Shown: positions 1-6,233, counted from the stretch's first letter. The stretch: DNA of 7,352 nt from Paracoccaceae bacterium (GCA_007134805.1 SLKB01000022.1:1-7352); one strand, 5' to 3'. Notes: generated by a model from the sequence alone, not told the origin. Numbers and translations are program-made.

Positions 1-1044
1 CGCTTCGTGCATCAGGGCATGACCAGCTCGGATGTGCTCGACACGACGTTCAATATTCAACTGGTGCGCGCTTCCGATCTGCTGCTTGCGGACATGGACG
101 CATTGCTTGCGGCGCTCAAGCGCCGCGCGATCGAGCACAAGCTGACAATCCGCATCGGGCGCAGTCACGGCATCCACGCGGAGCCTACGACGATGGGCCT
201 GAGCTTTGCGCGTTTTTACGCCGAGATGGCGCGCAACCGCACCCGGCTGGCGGCTGCGCGCGCCGAGATCGCAACCGGCGCGATCTCGGGCGCGGTCGGC
301 ACATTCGCCAATATCGATCCGCATGTGGAGGCGCATGTCTGCGCGCAACTCGGCCTGCATCCCGAGCCGATCAGCACACAGGTGATCCCGCGCGACCGGC
401 ACGCGATGTTCTTCGCAACCCTTGGCGTGATCGCATCATCGATCGAGAATATCGCTGTTGAAATCCGGCATATGCAGCGCACTGAAGTGCTTGAAGCGGA
501 AGAATTCTTCTCGGCTGGGCAAAAGGGCTCGAGCGCGATGCCCCACAAGCGCAACCCTGTGCTGACCGAAAATCTCACCGGCCTCGCGCGGCTCGTGCGC
601 ATGTCCGTCATCCCGGCGATGGAGAATGTGGCGCTCTGGCACGAGCGGGATATCTCGCACAGCTCGGTCGAGCGCATGATTGGCCCCGATGCCACGATCA
701 CCCTCGATTTCGCGCTCGCCCGACTGACGAATGTCGTGGACAAGCTTGTCATCTACCCCGACAACATGATCGCCAACATGAACAAGTTTCGTGGGCTGAT
801 CCATTCGCAACGCGTCCTTCTCGCATTGACGCAAGCCGGCGTCAGTCGAGAGGACGCCTATGCCATGGTGCAGCGCAACGCGATGAAGGTCTGGGAAGAA
901 GGCGCAGATTTTCTGGATCAACTCCTTGGGGATGCAGAGGTCCGCGCGGCGCTGCCAGAGGACGCGTTGCGATCAAAATTTGACCTCGAATATCATCTCA
1001 AGCATGTCGATACCATTTTCGCGCGGGTTTTCGACATTTCATGA
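1..1044 (+). CDS. purB: Adenylosuccinate lyase, 3' part (5' end outside window)
   Basis: PurB is a cytosolic enzyme of the fumarase/aspartase superfamily. It releases fumarate from SAICAR and from adenylosuccinate, so it acts twice in purine (AMP) synthesis. The frame is open from base 1 and 347 residues are present. The superfamily signature GSSAMPHKRNP is at window residues 176-186 and holds the flexible-loop catalytic Ser. Two conserved active-site His stretches are visible: HQGMTSSD (His4) and GRSHGIHAEPTTMG (His56). Set against the B. subtilis enzyme (His89 and His141), both His are offset by the same 85 residues, so about 85 N-terminal residues lie upstream of the window. A GTG at base 7 is inside the conserved HQGMTSSD region and is not the real start. 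The C-terminus looks complete and ends in TGA. The gene is followed after 64 bases by a small secreted-protein gene on the same strand. Identification is secure; only the start is missing. Confidence 0.97.
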   Translation, partial: RFVHQGMTSSDVLDTTFNIQLVRASDLLLADMDALLAALKRRAIEHKLTIRIGRSHGIHAEPTTMGLSFARFYAEMARNRTRLAAARAEIATGAISGAVGTFANIDPHVEAHVCAQLGLHPEPISTQVIPRDRHAMFFATLGVIASSIENIAVEIRHMQRTEVLEAEEFFSAGQKGSSAMPHKRNPVLTENLTGLARLVRMSVIPAMENVALWHERDISHSSVERMIGPDATITLDFALARLTNVVDKLVIYPDNMIANMNKFRGLIHSQRVLLALTQAGVSREDAYAMVQRNAMKVWEEGADFLDQLLGDAEVRAALPEDALRSKFDLEYHLKHVDTIFARVFDIS

Positions 1045-1093
1045 CCCCTCACATATTGATCTTGAAAGAATCGTGCTAACGTTGAGCTATCGC

Positions 1094-1101
1094 AGAAGGA
1101 G
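1094..1101 (+). promoter_or_regulatory. Ribosome binding site of the small secreted protein
   Basis: The purine-rich run AGAAGGAG lies 7 bases before the ATG at 1109. It is the strongest Shine-Dalgarno match in this part of the window. It decides the short 53-residue reading over an upstream in-frame extension that runs antisense-like through the purB 3' end. Confidence 0.75.
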
Positions 1102-1108
1102 AAAGACC

Positions 1109-1270
1109 ATGACCTTGAAAACTGCTCTCGCTGCCCTTGTCATCAGCCTCACCCCGGCCGTCGCCGCGGCCATGTGTGGCGGCATGATCGAACAGACTGC
1201 CTCTTCCTGTTCTGAAGGTCAGGTTTGGGACAGCGCCACATCGACCTGCGTCGAGCCGGTTACCGGCTGA
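1109..1270 (+). CDS. Small secreted Cys-containing protein (53 aa, function unknown)
   Basis: The product has 53 residues. The N-terminus is a clear Sec signal peptide: MTLK, a hydrophobic core to about residue 16, then a small-residue region AVAAA with cleavage likely near residues 20-22. The mature peptide is only about 31-33 residues and holds three Cys (23, 34, 47), with a GQVWDSATSTC stretch at 37-47. That arrangement resembles the C-x(n)-C-x-x-G-x-x-W/Y-D-x-x-T-x-x-C core of short chitin-binding-like or Cys-rich secreted peptides, but I cannot assign a domain. The start is fixed by AGAAGGAG seven bases upstream. It sits 64 bases after purB and has its own terminator at 1297-1318, so it may be a separate short transcript or the tail of the purB unit. 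From memory, similar small exported proteins occur next to purB in Rhodobacteraceae; this is unverified. An odd number of Cys suggests one free thiol or dimer formation. The role is unknown. Confidence 0.8.
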   Translation: MTLKTALAALVISLTPAVAAAMCGGMIEQTASSCSEGQVWDSATSTCVEPVTG

Positions 1271-1296
1271 CCTTGGCGTGCATCGCATTGCGCAAG

Positions 1297-1327
1297 CGCC
1301 CCGGCTTTGCCCGGGGCGTTCTGGTTT
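1297..1327 (+). terminator. Intrinsic terminator after the small secreted-protein gene
   Basis: The 8-bp GC stem CGCCCCGG (1297-1304) pairs with CCGGGGCG (1311-1318) around a 6-base loop. It can extend by a G-T and an A-T pair to 1295 and 1320. It is followed by the moderately T-rich tail TTCTGGTTT. It lies 26 bases after the stop at 1270, as expected for a Rho-independent terminator separating purB and the small gene from the fliG-like gene. Confidence 0.8.
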
Positions 1328-1417
1328 GAAACGTGATCCGATTGCGGAGCGCGGATAAACGCTTTCTTGAGGCTTTGCTGCAACTCTCCACCTGTGACAA
1401 CGCTGGCAAGGCCCCCC

Positions 1418-2569
1418 ATGACACAGCCTGATCAACAACGCATTTCGGCGCCGGTGCCCGTGGCTGCAGTGGCCGCTGGAAGCGCACTTGCAGCGCCCCG
1501 CAAGAAGCCCCGCACCCCTGCCCCGGCGTCCCAGATTGACCCCCCGGCGCGCCCTGCGCGTGCGAGCACGGATCACCTCAGCGGCGTGCAGAAGGCCGCG
1601 ATCATTGTCCGGGTGCTGCTGGCCGAGGGGATCGACATAAAGATCGAAGCGTTACCCTCTGAATTGCAAGCAGAATTGACCAAGGCGCTTGGGACGATGC
1701 GGCTGATCGACCGCTCAACGATGCGCGCGGTCATCGAGGAATTCGTCGATATGCTCGAACAGGTCGGTGTGTCATTTCCCGAAGGGATCGAGGGTGCGAT
1801 AGCCCTTTTGGGCGGCAGGCTTGATGATCGGGCTGCGCGGCAGTTGCGTGCAATGATGAATGGCGGCGGCGATCATGATCCCTGGGCCGTGCTCGAGGCC
1901 GCAGAGGAAGCGGATCTTCTGGATATCCTGTCGGTGGAAAGCGAAGCGATCGGGGCTGTGCTGCTTTCGAAGCTGAGCACTGACAAGGCGGCGGGGCTCT
2001 TGATGAAACTGCCGCAGGAGCGCGCGCAGGCCCTCGCCATTGCCGTCAGCCAGACCGAAGCGATTGCGCCGCCCGCGGTCGCGCGTATCGGCGCGACGCT
2101 CGCGCGGCAAGTGTCGGAAAAACCAGAGCGCGCCTTCACCAAACCGCCGGCAAAACGCTTCGGGGAGATCCTGAACTCGTCATCCGCCGATCTGCGCGAT
2201 TCCCTCTTGCAGGGGCTTGACGCGGCAGATCAGACATTCGCCTCGGGTGTGCGCAAGGCCCTGTTCACCTTCGCCGACATTGCCAAGCGCGTGCCTGCTC
2301 TGGCCGTGCCGGACATCGTGCGCGACATCTCGGACGAGGATTTCAAGACAATCATCGCCGGGCGCGATCCGTCCGACGCGGAGACGATCGAATTCCTGCT
2401 TGGGAACATGTCGAAGCGCCTGGCCGAAACCCTGCGCGAAGATGCCGAGGCCCTGCCCCAGCCGAAACCTGCGGACCGCGAAGCGGCCGCCCGGCGGGTG
2501 ACCTCGATCATCCGGACCATGGCAGATGCGGGTCGGATCACCCTGTTGCCTGAGGAGGAGACTGACTGA
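1418..2569 (+). CDS. fliG: Divergent, isolated FliG-family flagellar motor switch protein
   Basis: The product has 383 residues; typical FliG has about 330-350. FliG sits on the cytoplasmic face of the FliF ring and receives torque from the stator. The order matches FliG. A Pro/Ala-rich, basic, probably disordered extension covers 10-50. The N-domain starts at LSGVQKAAIIVRVLL (54-68). The middle domain (about 174-232) has the A-x(2)-L-x-x-LP pattern of KAAGLLMKLP. The C-domain (about 247-377) has the hinge LFTF (282-285, usual MFxF), then NMSKR (330-334) and a closing IIRTMADAGRITLL. The middle-domain EHPQ motif reads ESEA (174-177). The torque helix, normally DDRxIQxLLxxVD, reads about 292-304 with most charged positions lost. 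About three extra residues precede NMSKR. ATG 1418 is chosen because AAGG lies 6 bases before it; an in-frame TTG at 1367 has no such support. No other flagellar gene is near. Family membership is firm, but a role in a working flagellum is uncertain. Confidence 0.82.
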   Translation: MTQPDQQRISAPVPVAAVAAGSALAAPRKKPRTPAPASQIDPPARPARASTDHLSGVQKAAIIVRVLLAEGIDIKIEALPSELQAELTKALGTMRLIDRSTMRAVIEEFVDMLEQVGVSFPEGIEGAIALLGGRLDDRAARQLRAMMNGGGDHDPWAVLEAAEEADLLDILSVESEAIGAVLLSKLSTDKAAGLLMKLPQERAQALAIAVSQTEAIAPPAVARIGATLARQVSEKPERAFTKPPAKRFGEILNSSSADLRDSLLQGLDAADQTFASGVRKALFTFADIAKRVPALAVPDIVRDISDEDFKTIIAGRDPSDAETIEFLLGNMSKRLAETLREDAEALPQPKPADREAAARRVTSIIRTMADAGRITLLPEEETD

Positions 2570-2591
2570 TCCCGCTGGAGCGGCGTGAGAT

Positions 2592-2617
2592 CCCGCACGC
2601 GGGCGCGTTTGCGCCCG
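2592..2617. terminator. Hairpin between convergent fliG-like and ackA-pduL genes
   Basis: In the 48-base convergent gap, CGGGCGC (2600-2606) pairs perfectly with GCGCCCG (2611-2617) around a GTTT loop. An alternative stem, CCCGC (2592-2596) with GCGGG (2599-2603), competes with it. The hairpin directly abuts the TGA of the minus-strand gene (2618-2620). Neither side has a T run, so a bidirectional termination role is inferred from position and GC strength only. Confidence 0.45.
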
Positions 2618-4420
2618 TCACACGCTCTGCGCGTCGGCAGGGGCATGCATCACGGCTTCATCACAAATCTCGCCCTCGACAGCGCAAGAGATACCGGCGG
2701 CATTGGCCTCATCCGTGTCGATATGCATTTCCGTGAAAGCCTTGGGCGAGACACGCACCAGCACATCGCCGAAGGTGAGGCCGCGCCCGGTATCAAGGGC
2801 CACGCTGACCCGCGCGCCGTCTGCCAACCCTGCACGTTCGGCATCGGCACTGTTCATGTGGATATGCCGCGCCGCGATGATCAAGCCGTCCGTGTCGAAA
2901 TGGCCGTTCGGCCCGGTCAGGCGGATCTCCGGTGTCCCGTCCAGATCGCCGGACTGCCGCACCGGCGCGTCGATCCCCAGCGCGAAACTGTCAGTGCGCG
3001 AGATCTCGATCTGCGTACGATCGCGCAGCGGCGCAAGGATCGCGACATGCTCGATCGACCCTTTCGGCCCGTGCAGTGTGACCCGTTCACGTGCCGCCCA
3101 GTGCCCCTTCTGCCGCAGCGCCTTGTCGGGGTGCAATTCGTAGCCCGGACCGAATAGCGCATCGACCGCCGCCCGCGAGAGATGCACATGGCGTGCCGAC
3201 ACGGCAATCGGGATCTGCCGAGGCACAGGCGCGGGCGCGCGCAGCGCCTCGGCAACCTCGCGGGCGATCATCAATTGCTCGGCCGTCTCGGTGACCAGAA
3301 CTGCGACGCGCGCGCCATAAGCCTGGATTTGCGGTGCCGCCCGGTCGGCGAGCGTGACCGCAAGATTGCGGTCATGGTCCAGTTTCAACCCCATGAATTC
3401 CAGCCCGTCGCAGATCCGGCGACGCATGGAGGGTGAGTTCTCGCCAATACCGCCCGTGAAGACCAGCGCGTCGAGCCCGCCCATCGCGGCGGCATAGGCC
3501 CCGATATATTTGCGCGCGCGATAGGCATAAATGTTGATCGCCAGTTGCGCATCACTGTCACCTTGCGCCGCCCGGGCCTCGACCTCGCGCATGTCGGATG
3601 ACCCTGCAAGCGCCTGCAAACCACTCTCCTGGTAGAGCGTGGCCTCGATCTCGGGGATCGAAAGACCCATCTGCCGATGCAGGAAGCCGAACAGACCCGG
3701 ATCAACATCGCCCGAGCGTGTCCCCATCACCAGCCCTTCCAGCGGTGTCATTCCCATAGAGCTGTCGATGCTGAGCCCGCGCGCGATGGCACAGGCGCTC
3801 GCACCATTGCCGAGATGCAGACTGATCACGCGCAGATCGCGCAGCCGCTCGCCCAGCGCTTCGGCCGCCCGATGTGCGACATATTTATGCGAGGTGCCAT
3901 GAAAGCCGAAACGCCGCAGCCCCGCCTTGCGCCAGGCTTCGGGCACCGCGTAGGTCGTCGCGCGCGCCGGGGTTTCGAAATGAAAGCTCGTGTCGAACAC
4001 GGCCCATTGCGGCAGATCCGGCCAGACGCCCCGTGCCTGCTCGACCGCGTCGAGATTGGCGGGGTTGTGCAGCGGCGCCAAGGGGATCAGATCGCGGATC
4101 TTCGCGATCGTCGCCTCGGTCAATTCGGTGGCCTGAGCAAATTCTGTCCCGCCATGCGCGATCCTGTGACCGATCGCATCGATCTGCCCCACGCCCGCCT
4201 CGGACAACAGGTCGGGGACGGCGCGGGTGGCCTCATGCAGATCGCGGAAGGGCGCGCGCGATGAAACCTCATTGAGCTTCTGATCACAGCCGTCGGGCGA
4301 GAAGCGATCAAGACTGCCCTTGAGAACCTGCCGCGCCGAGCCCAGCCCGGGATCCGCAGGCATGTCGAAGACGCCGAACTTGAGCGAGGAGCTGCCAGCG
4401 TTGAACACGAGGAGTCGCAT
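2618..4420 (-). CDS. ackA: Acetate kinase fused to PduL-type phosphotransacylase (bifunctional AckA-PduL)
   Basis: One uninterrupted 600-residue frame joins two enzymes. Residues 1-393 are a full acetate/propionate kinase (acyl-P + ADP = acid + ATP): NAGSSSLKF (7-15), GHRIAHGG (84-91), FDTSFH (142-147), FHGTSH (173-178), HLGNGAS (202-208), TRSGD (234-238). Residues matching M. thermophila AckA Arg91, Asp148, His180, Asn211, Arg241 and Glu384 are Arg86, Asp143, His174, Asn205, Arg235 and Glu381. After a short RAPAPVPR linker, about 402-592 is PduL (acyl-CoA + Pi = acyl-P + CoA). Its two-zinc ligands are His411, His413, Glu472, His519, His521 and His566, and Arg466 matches the catalytic Arg103 of rPduL. 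Spacings match rPduL (48/50, 103, 109, 157/159, 204) to within one residue. The second ATG (4420) is chosen because CAGGAG lies 6 bases before it; ATG 4426 touches the SD. The NifU-like gene lies 91 bases upstream on the same strand. No encapsulation peptide or microcompartment gene is seen. Confidence 0.93.
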   Translation of the reverse strand: MRLLVFNAGSSSLKFGVFDMPADPGLGSARQVLKGSLDRFSPDGCDQKLNEVSSRAPFRDLHEATRAVPDLLSEAGVGQIDAIGHRIAHGGTEFAQATELTEATIAKIRDLIPLAPLHNPANLDAVEQARGVWPDLPQWAVFDTSFHFETPARATTYAVPEAWRKAGLRRFGFHGTSHKYVAHRAAEALGERLRDLRVISLHLGNGASACAIARGLSIDSSMGMTPLEGLVMGTRSGDVDPGLFGFLHRQMGLSIPEIEATLYQESGLQALAGSSDMREVEARAAQGDSDAQLAINIYAYRARKYIGAYAAAMGGLDALVFTGGIGENSPSMRRRICDGLEFMGLKLDHDRNLAVTLADRAAPQIQAYGARVAVLVTETAEQLMIAREVAEALRAPAPVPRQIPIAVSARHVHLSRAAVDALFGPGYELHPDKALRQKGHWAARERVTLHGPKGSIEHVAILAPLRDRTQIEISRTDSFALGIDAPVRQSGDLDGTPEIRLTGPNGHFDTDGLIIAARHIHMNSADAERAGLADGARVSVALDTGRGLTFGDVLVRVSPKAFTEMHIDTDEANAAGISCAVEGEICDEAVMHAPADAQSV

Positions 4421-4426
4421 GATCAT

Positions 4427-4434
4427 CTCCTGAT
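4427..4434 (-). promoter_or_regulatory. Ribosome binding site deciding the ackA-pduL start
   Basis: On the minus strand the sequence reads CAGGAG, then ATGATC, then ATG. The purine run abuts the first ATG (4424-4426) with no spacer, but stands 6 bases from the second ATG (4418-4420). The second ATG is therefore the more likely start, giving an N-terminus MRLLVFNAGSS typical of acetate kinases. Confidence 0.6.
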
Positions 4435-4482
4435 TTCTGCCAGATACTTACGTTCCGTGCTGGTCGTACGCCGAGCCGCGGG

Positions 4483-4496
4483 GCGCGTTACCGCGC
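4483..4496. other. Short hairpin between the NifU-like gene and ackA-pduL
   Basis: GCGCG (4483-4487) pairs with CGCGC (4492-4496) around a TTAC loop, 15 bases past the NifU-like stop. There is no T run. It could be a weak terminator or a chance feature of GC-rich DNA. The 91-base gap otherwise shows only the ackA ribosome binding site and no convincing -35/-10 pair. Confidence 0.25.
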
Positions 4497-4511
4497 GACT
4501 CGAAAAGCCGG

Positions 4512-4970
4512 TCAGGTCACGCCGGCCCGGGCCTGCTCGCATTGCGCTGCGGCTTCAACCGCCGCCTCGATTGCCAGCATGATGGAGGCATGGCGGTTGC
4601 GATAGCCGCGCGCCGGCAGAAGCACTTCGAACCCTTCGAAGGGCGCGTCCGGCACGGGGCCTTCCTCGACGAGCATCGCGCGCAGCTGATCGCGCGCAGC
4701 GCGCAGCTCGTCAGCGCTGCGCCCGATCACGGCCCCGCCCAGGATTGCCGCGGCCGCCTGCCCCAGCGCGCAGGCCTTCACATCCTGCCCGAATCGGGTC
4801 ACGCGACCGCCTTCCATATCCAGATCCACCGAAACGGTCGAACCACATAGCGGCGAGCGGCGTTTGACACTCGCCCGCGGATCCTCCAGCCGCTCCAGAT
4901 GCGGGATCTCGGCCGCAAGCGCGAGGATCCGCCCGGAATAGAGTTTGATCAGATCAGCATTATCGCCCAT
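4512..4970 (-). CDS. NifU/IscU-like iron-sulfur cluster assembly scaffold protein
   Basis: The product has 152 residues and the fold pattern of the U-type Fe-S scaffold family, on which clusters are assembled before transfer to apoproteins. It starts with DLIKLYSGRILALAAEIPH (6-24). The first ligand region is SPLCGSTV with Cys42, the second is VKACALGQAAA with Cys67, and the third region is GYRNRHASI with His127 where IscU/SufU have Cys. The Asp of the usual C-G-D is Ser44. It therefore keeps two of three Cys ligands and may bind a cluster with Cys/Cys/His or have another carrier role. ATG 4970 is chosen because GAGGGAAAG lies upstream and the protein then begins at the family's usual N-terminus. 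An upstream ATG at 5027 adds 19 non-conserved residues, lacks an SD and leaves only 5 bases to hisI. It is divergent from hisI and 91 bases upstream of ackA-pduL. Family is clear; the partner system is unknown. Confidence 0.85.
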   Translation of the reverse strand: MGDNADLIKLYSGRILALAAEIPHLERLEDPRASVKRRSPLCGSTVSVDLDMEGGRVTRFGQDVKACALGQAAAAILGGAVIGRSADELRAARDQLRAMLVEEGPVPDAPFEGFEVLLPARGYRNRHASIMLAIEAAVEAAAQCEQARAGVT

Positions 4971-4983
4971 CACAACTTTCCCT

Positions 4984-5019
4984 CTGCCAGCCAAGGCAGT
5001 ATCAAACTGTCGCTCGACA
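4984..5019. promoter_or_regulatory. Two small dyads in the divergent scaffold/hisI promoter region
   Basis: The 62-base region between the two divergent starts holds CTGCC-n6-GGCAG (4984-4999) and TGTCG-CT-CGACA (5008-5019). Both promoters must lie here or inside the neighbouring genes, so the dyads are possible operator sites. No regulator family is recognised, and five-base arms occur by chance in GC-rich DNA. Confidence 0.25.
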
Positions 5020-5032
5020 AAGGACATAGCCC

Positions 5033-5401
5033 ATGACGTTTGATCCGCAAACCCTCAGATTTGATGAAAAAGGGCTGATCCCGGCAATCGCGCAGGATCA
5101 TGCGAGCGGGAAAGTGCTGATGATGGCGTGGATGAATGCGGCATCGGTCGCGCGCACCCTTGAAACCGGGCGCGTCACGTATTGGTCACGCTCCCGGCAG
5201 GCCTTCTGGGTGAAAGGGGAAAGTTCGGGCCATGTGCAGCGGCTGGTCGAGATGCGCATCGATTGTGACCGCGACTGCCTGCTTCTTTTCGTCGACCAGA
5301 CTGGCCCGGCATGCCACACGCTACGCGAAAGCTGCTTCTACACAAGCGTGCGCGATGGCGCCGAAGTGATCCTGAGCGCGCCAATCACAGACCGAGCATG
5401 A
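5033..5401 (+). CDS. hisI: Phosphoribosyl-AMP cyclohydrolase
   Basis: HisI opens the adenine ring of phosphoribosyl-AMP, the third step of histidine synthesis. It is a cytosolic metal-dependent dimer. The 122 residues cover the whole single-domain enzyme; there is no fused HisE pyrophosphohydrolase domain, as is usual in alphaproteobacteria. Signature regions are VLMMAWMN (28-35), TYWSRSRQAFWVKGESSGH (49-67), the metal-binding DCDRD (77-81, Asp77/79/81 with Cys78) and the zinc-site region ACHTLRESCFY (93-103, Cys94 and Cys101). The start ATG has AGGA eight bases upstream (5021-5024). No other his gene is in the window, so it stands apart from any his operon. Its last 17 bases overlap the end of the convergent gluQ gene. 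Motifs are intact and the enzyme should be active. Confidence 0.97.
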   Translation: MTFDPQTLRFDEKGLIPAIAQDHASGKVLMMAWMNAASVARTLETGRVTYWSRSRQAFWVKGESSGHVQRLVEMRIDCDRDCLLLFVDQTGPACHTLRESCFYTSVRDGAEVILSAPITDRA

Positions 5402-6233
5402 CCCGCACGTCCGCAGGGCTCATCCCTTCTGCGCGGTAGAGCCCGATTGCGCGCGCATCGTCCCGTTTCGCGAGCCGTTTGCCGGCTTCGTCGCAGATGA
5501 GGTTGTGGTGGTGAAATCTCGGCTGCGGGAGTGCCAGCAGCTTCTGCAACAGGACATGGATGAAACTTGCGTCGAAGAGATCAACACCGCGCGTAACCTC
5601 GGTGATGCCCTGGGCCGCGTCATCGACGACGACCGAGAGATGATAACTCGTTCCCATGTCGCGCCGTGCAAGCACGACATCGCCGACATGTGCCATCATC
5701 CATTCCGGATCGAGGCGGTGGTGGCCCGCGCGCACTGGCCCGGTCTCTTCAAGACCCAGCGTGCCGGCAAGGCGCAGCGCCGCGCCCATATTGAGGCGCA
5801 CCGCATCGTCGGCCTCGCGTTCTGCCAGAGGGCGGCGCCGGCAGGTGCCCGGATAGACCACGCCATCAGGGCCTGCGACGGGTTCCACGCCTTGTGGCGC
5901 CGAGAGCGCCTCGAGAATATCGCGGCGCCGGCATCTGCACGGATAGAGGACACCCAGGGTTCCGAGCCGATCCAGCGCAGCGCGATAGGCAGACAGACGG
6001 TCCGATTGGCGCAGGATCGGTCCCGACCAGCAAAAGCCGATCCAGCGCAGATCCTCGATGATGCCGTCCTCATATTCAGGGCGACAGCGGCTCTGGTCGA
6101 TATCCTCAAGCCGCAGCAACACCCGCCCTGCCCCGGCACGCTCCTGCGCAGTGAGCGCGGCGAAGGCATGGCCCAGATGTAACGGACCTGTCGGCGAAGG
6201 TGCGAACCGCGTGACCCGCGCCTCAGGCGGCAT
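5385..6233 (-). CDS. gluQ: Glutamyl-Q tRNA(Asp) synthetase
   Basis: GluQRS is a shortened paralogue of glutamyl-tRNA synthetase without the anticodon-binding domain. It activates Glu and attaches it to queuosine at position 34 of tRNA(Asp). The product has 282 residues, within the family's usual size of about 290-300. Visible motifs: [13 protein letters not shown] with the class I HIGH signature as HLGH (19-22); LRLEDID (40-46); zinc site Cys99-x-Cys101 with Tyr127 and Cys131 (CRC...YPGTC); [13 protein letters not shown] (218-230); and a KMSKS-like KRLAKR (252-257). The start ATG at 6233 lies inside the 3' end of trmFO (11-base overlap) with no good SD, which suggests translational coupling. 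A longer upstream frame is only trmFO read in another frame. The 3' end overlaps hisI by 17 bases. Activity implies that the host makes or salvages queuosine. Confidence 0.96.
   Translation of the reverse strand: MPPEARVTRFAPSPTGPLHLGHAFAALTAQERAGAGRVLLRLEDIDQSRCRPEYEDGIIEDLRWIGFCWSGPILRQSDRLSAYRAALDRLGTLGVLYPCRCRRRDILEALSAPQGVEPVAGPDGVVYPGTCRRRPLAEREADDAVRLNMGAALRLAGTLGLEETGPVRAGHHRLDPEWMMAHVGDVVLARRDMGTSYHLSVVVDDAAQGITEVTRGVDLFDASFIHVLLQKLLALPQPRFHHHNLICDEAGKRLAKRDDARAIGLYRAEGMSPADVRVMLGL

Noticed and set aside
216..921. Two minus-strand open frames opposite purB
   Set aside because: Both are antisense to a strongly conserved enzyme and are Ser/Arg- or His/Arg-rich without domain features.
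1062..1090. Possible promoter TTGAAA-n17-AGCTAT before the small secreted-protein gene
   Set aside because: The -35 and spacing fit, but the -10 matches the consensus at only two positions, so it is not listed as a feature.
1367..1417. TTG start for the fliG-like gene
   Set aside because: There is no SD before it, and ATG 1418 has AAGG at 6-base spacing.
1076..1576. Minus-strand open frame of 166 codons across the small gene and the fliG-like start
   Set aside because: It crosses the intrinsic terminator and the small secreted-protein gene, and its product is Arg/Gly-rich without domain signs.
2585..3157. Plus-strand open frame of 190 codons opposite the PduL part
   Set aside because: It lies opposite conserved PduL motifs, has no clear domain and has an arginine- and histidine-rich shadow-like composition.
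3677..4264. Plus-strand open frame of 195 codons opposite acetate kinase
   Set aside because: It is a shadow of ackA with no recognisable motif and no ribosome binding site.
4971..5027. Upstream ATG at 5027 for the NifU-like gene
   Set aside because: It adds 19 residues not typical of the family, has no SD and leaves 5 bases to the hisI start; ATG 4970 fits better.
5505..6182. Plus-strand open frame of 225 codons opposite gluQ
   Set aside because: It is fully antisense to gluQ, whose HLGH, zinc-site and KMSKS-like motifs are intact. The frame shows no domain and is expected in GC-rich DNA.
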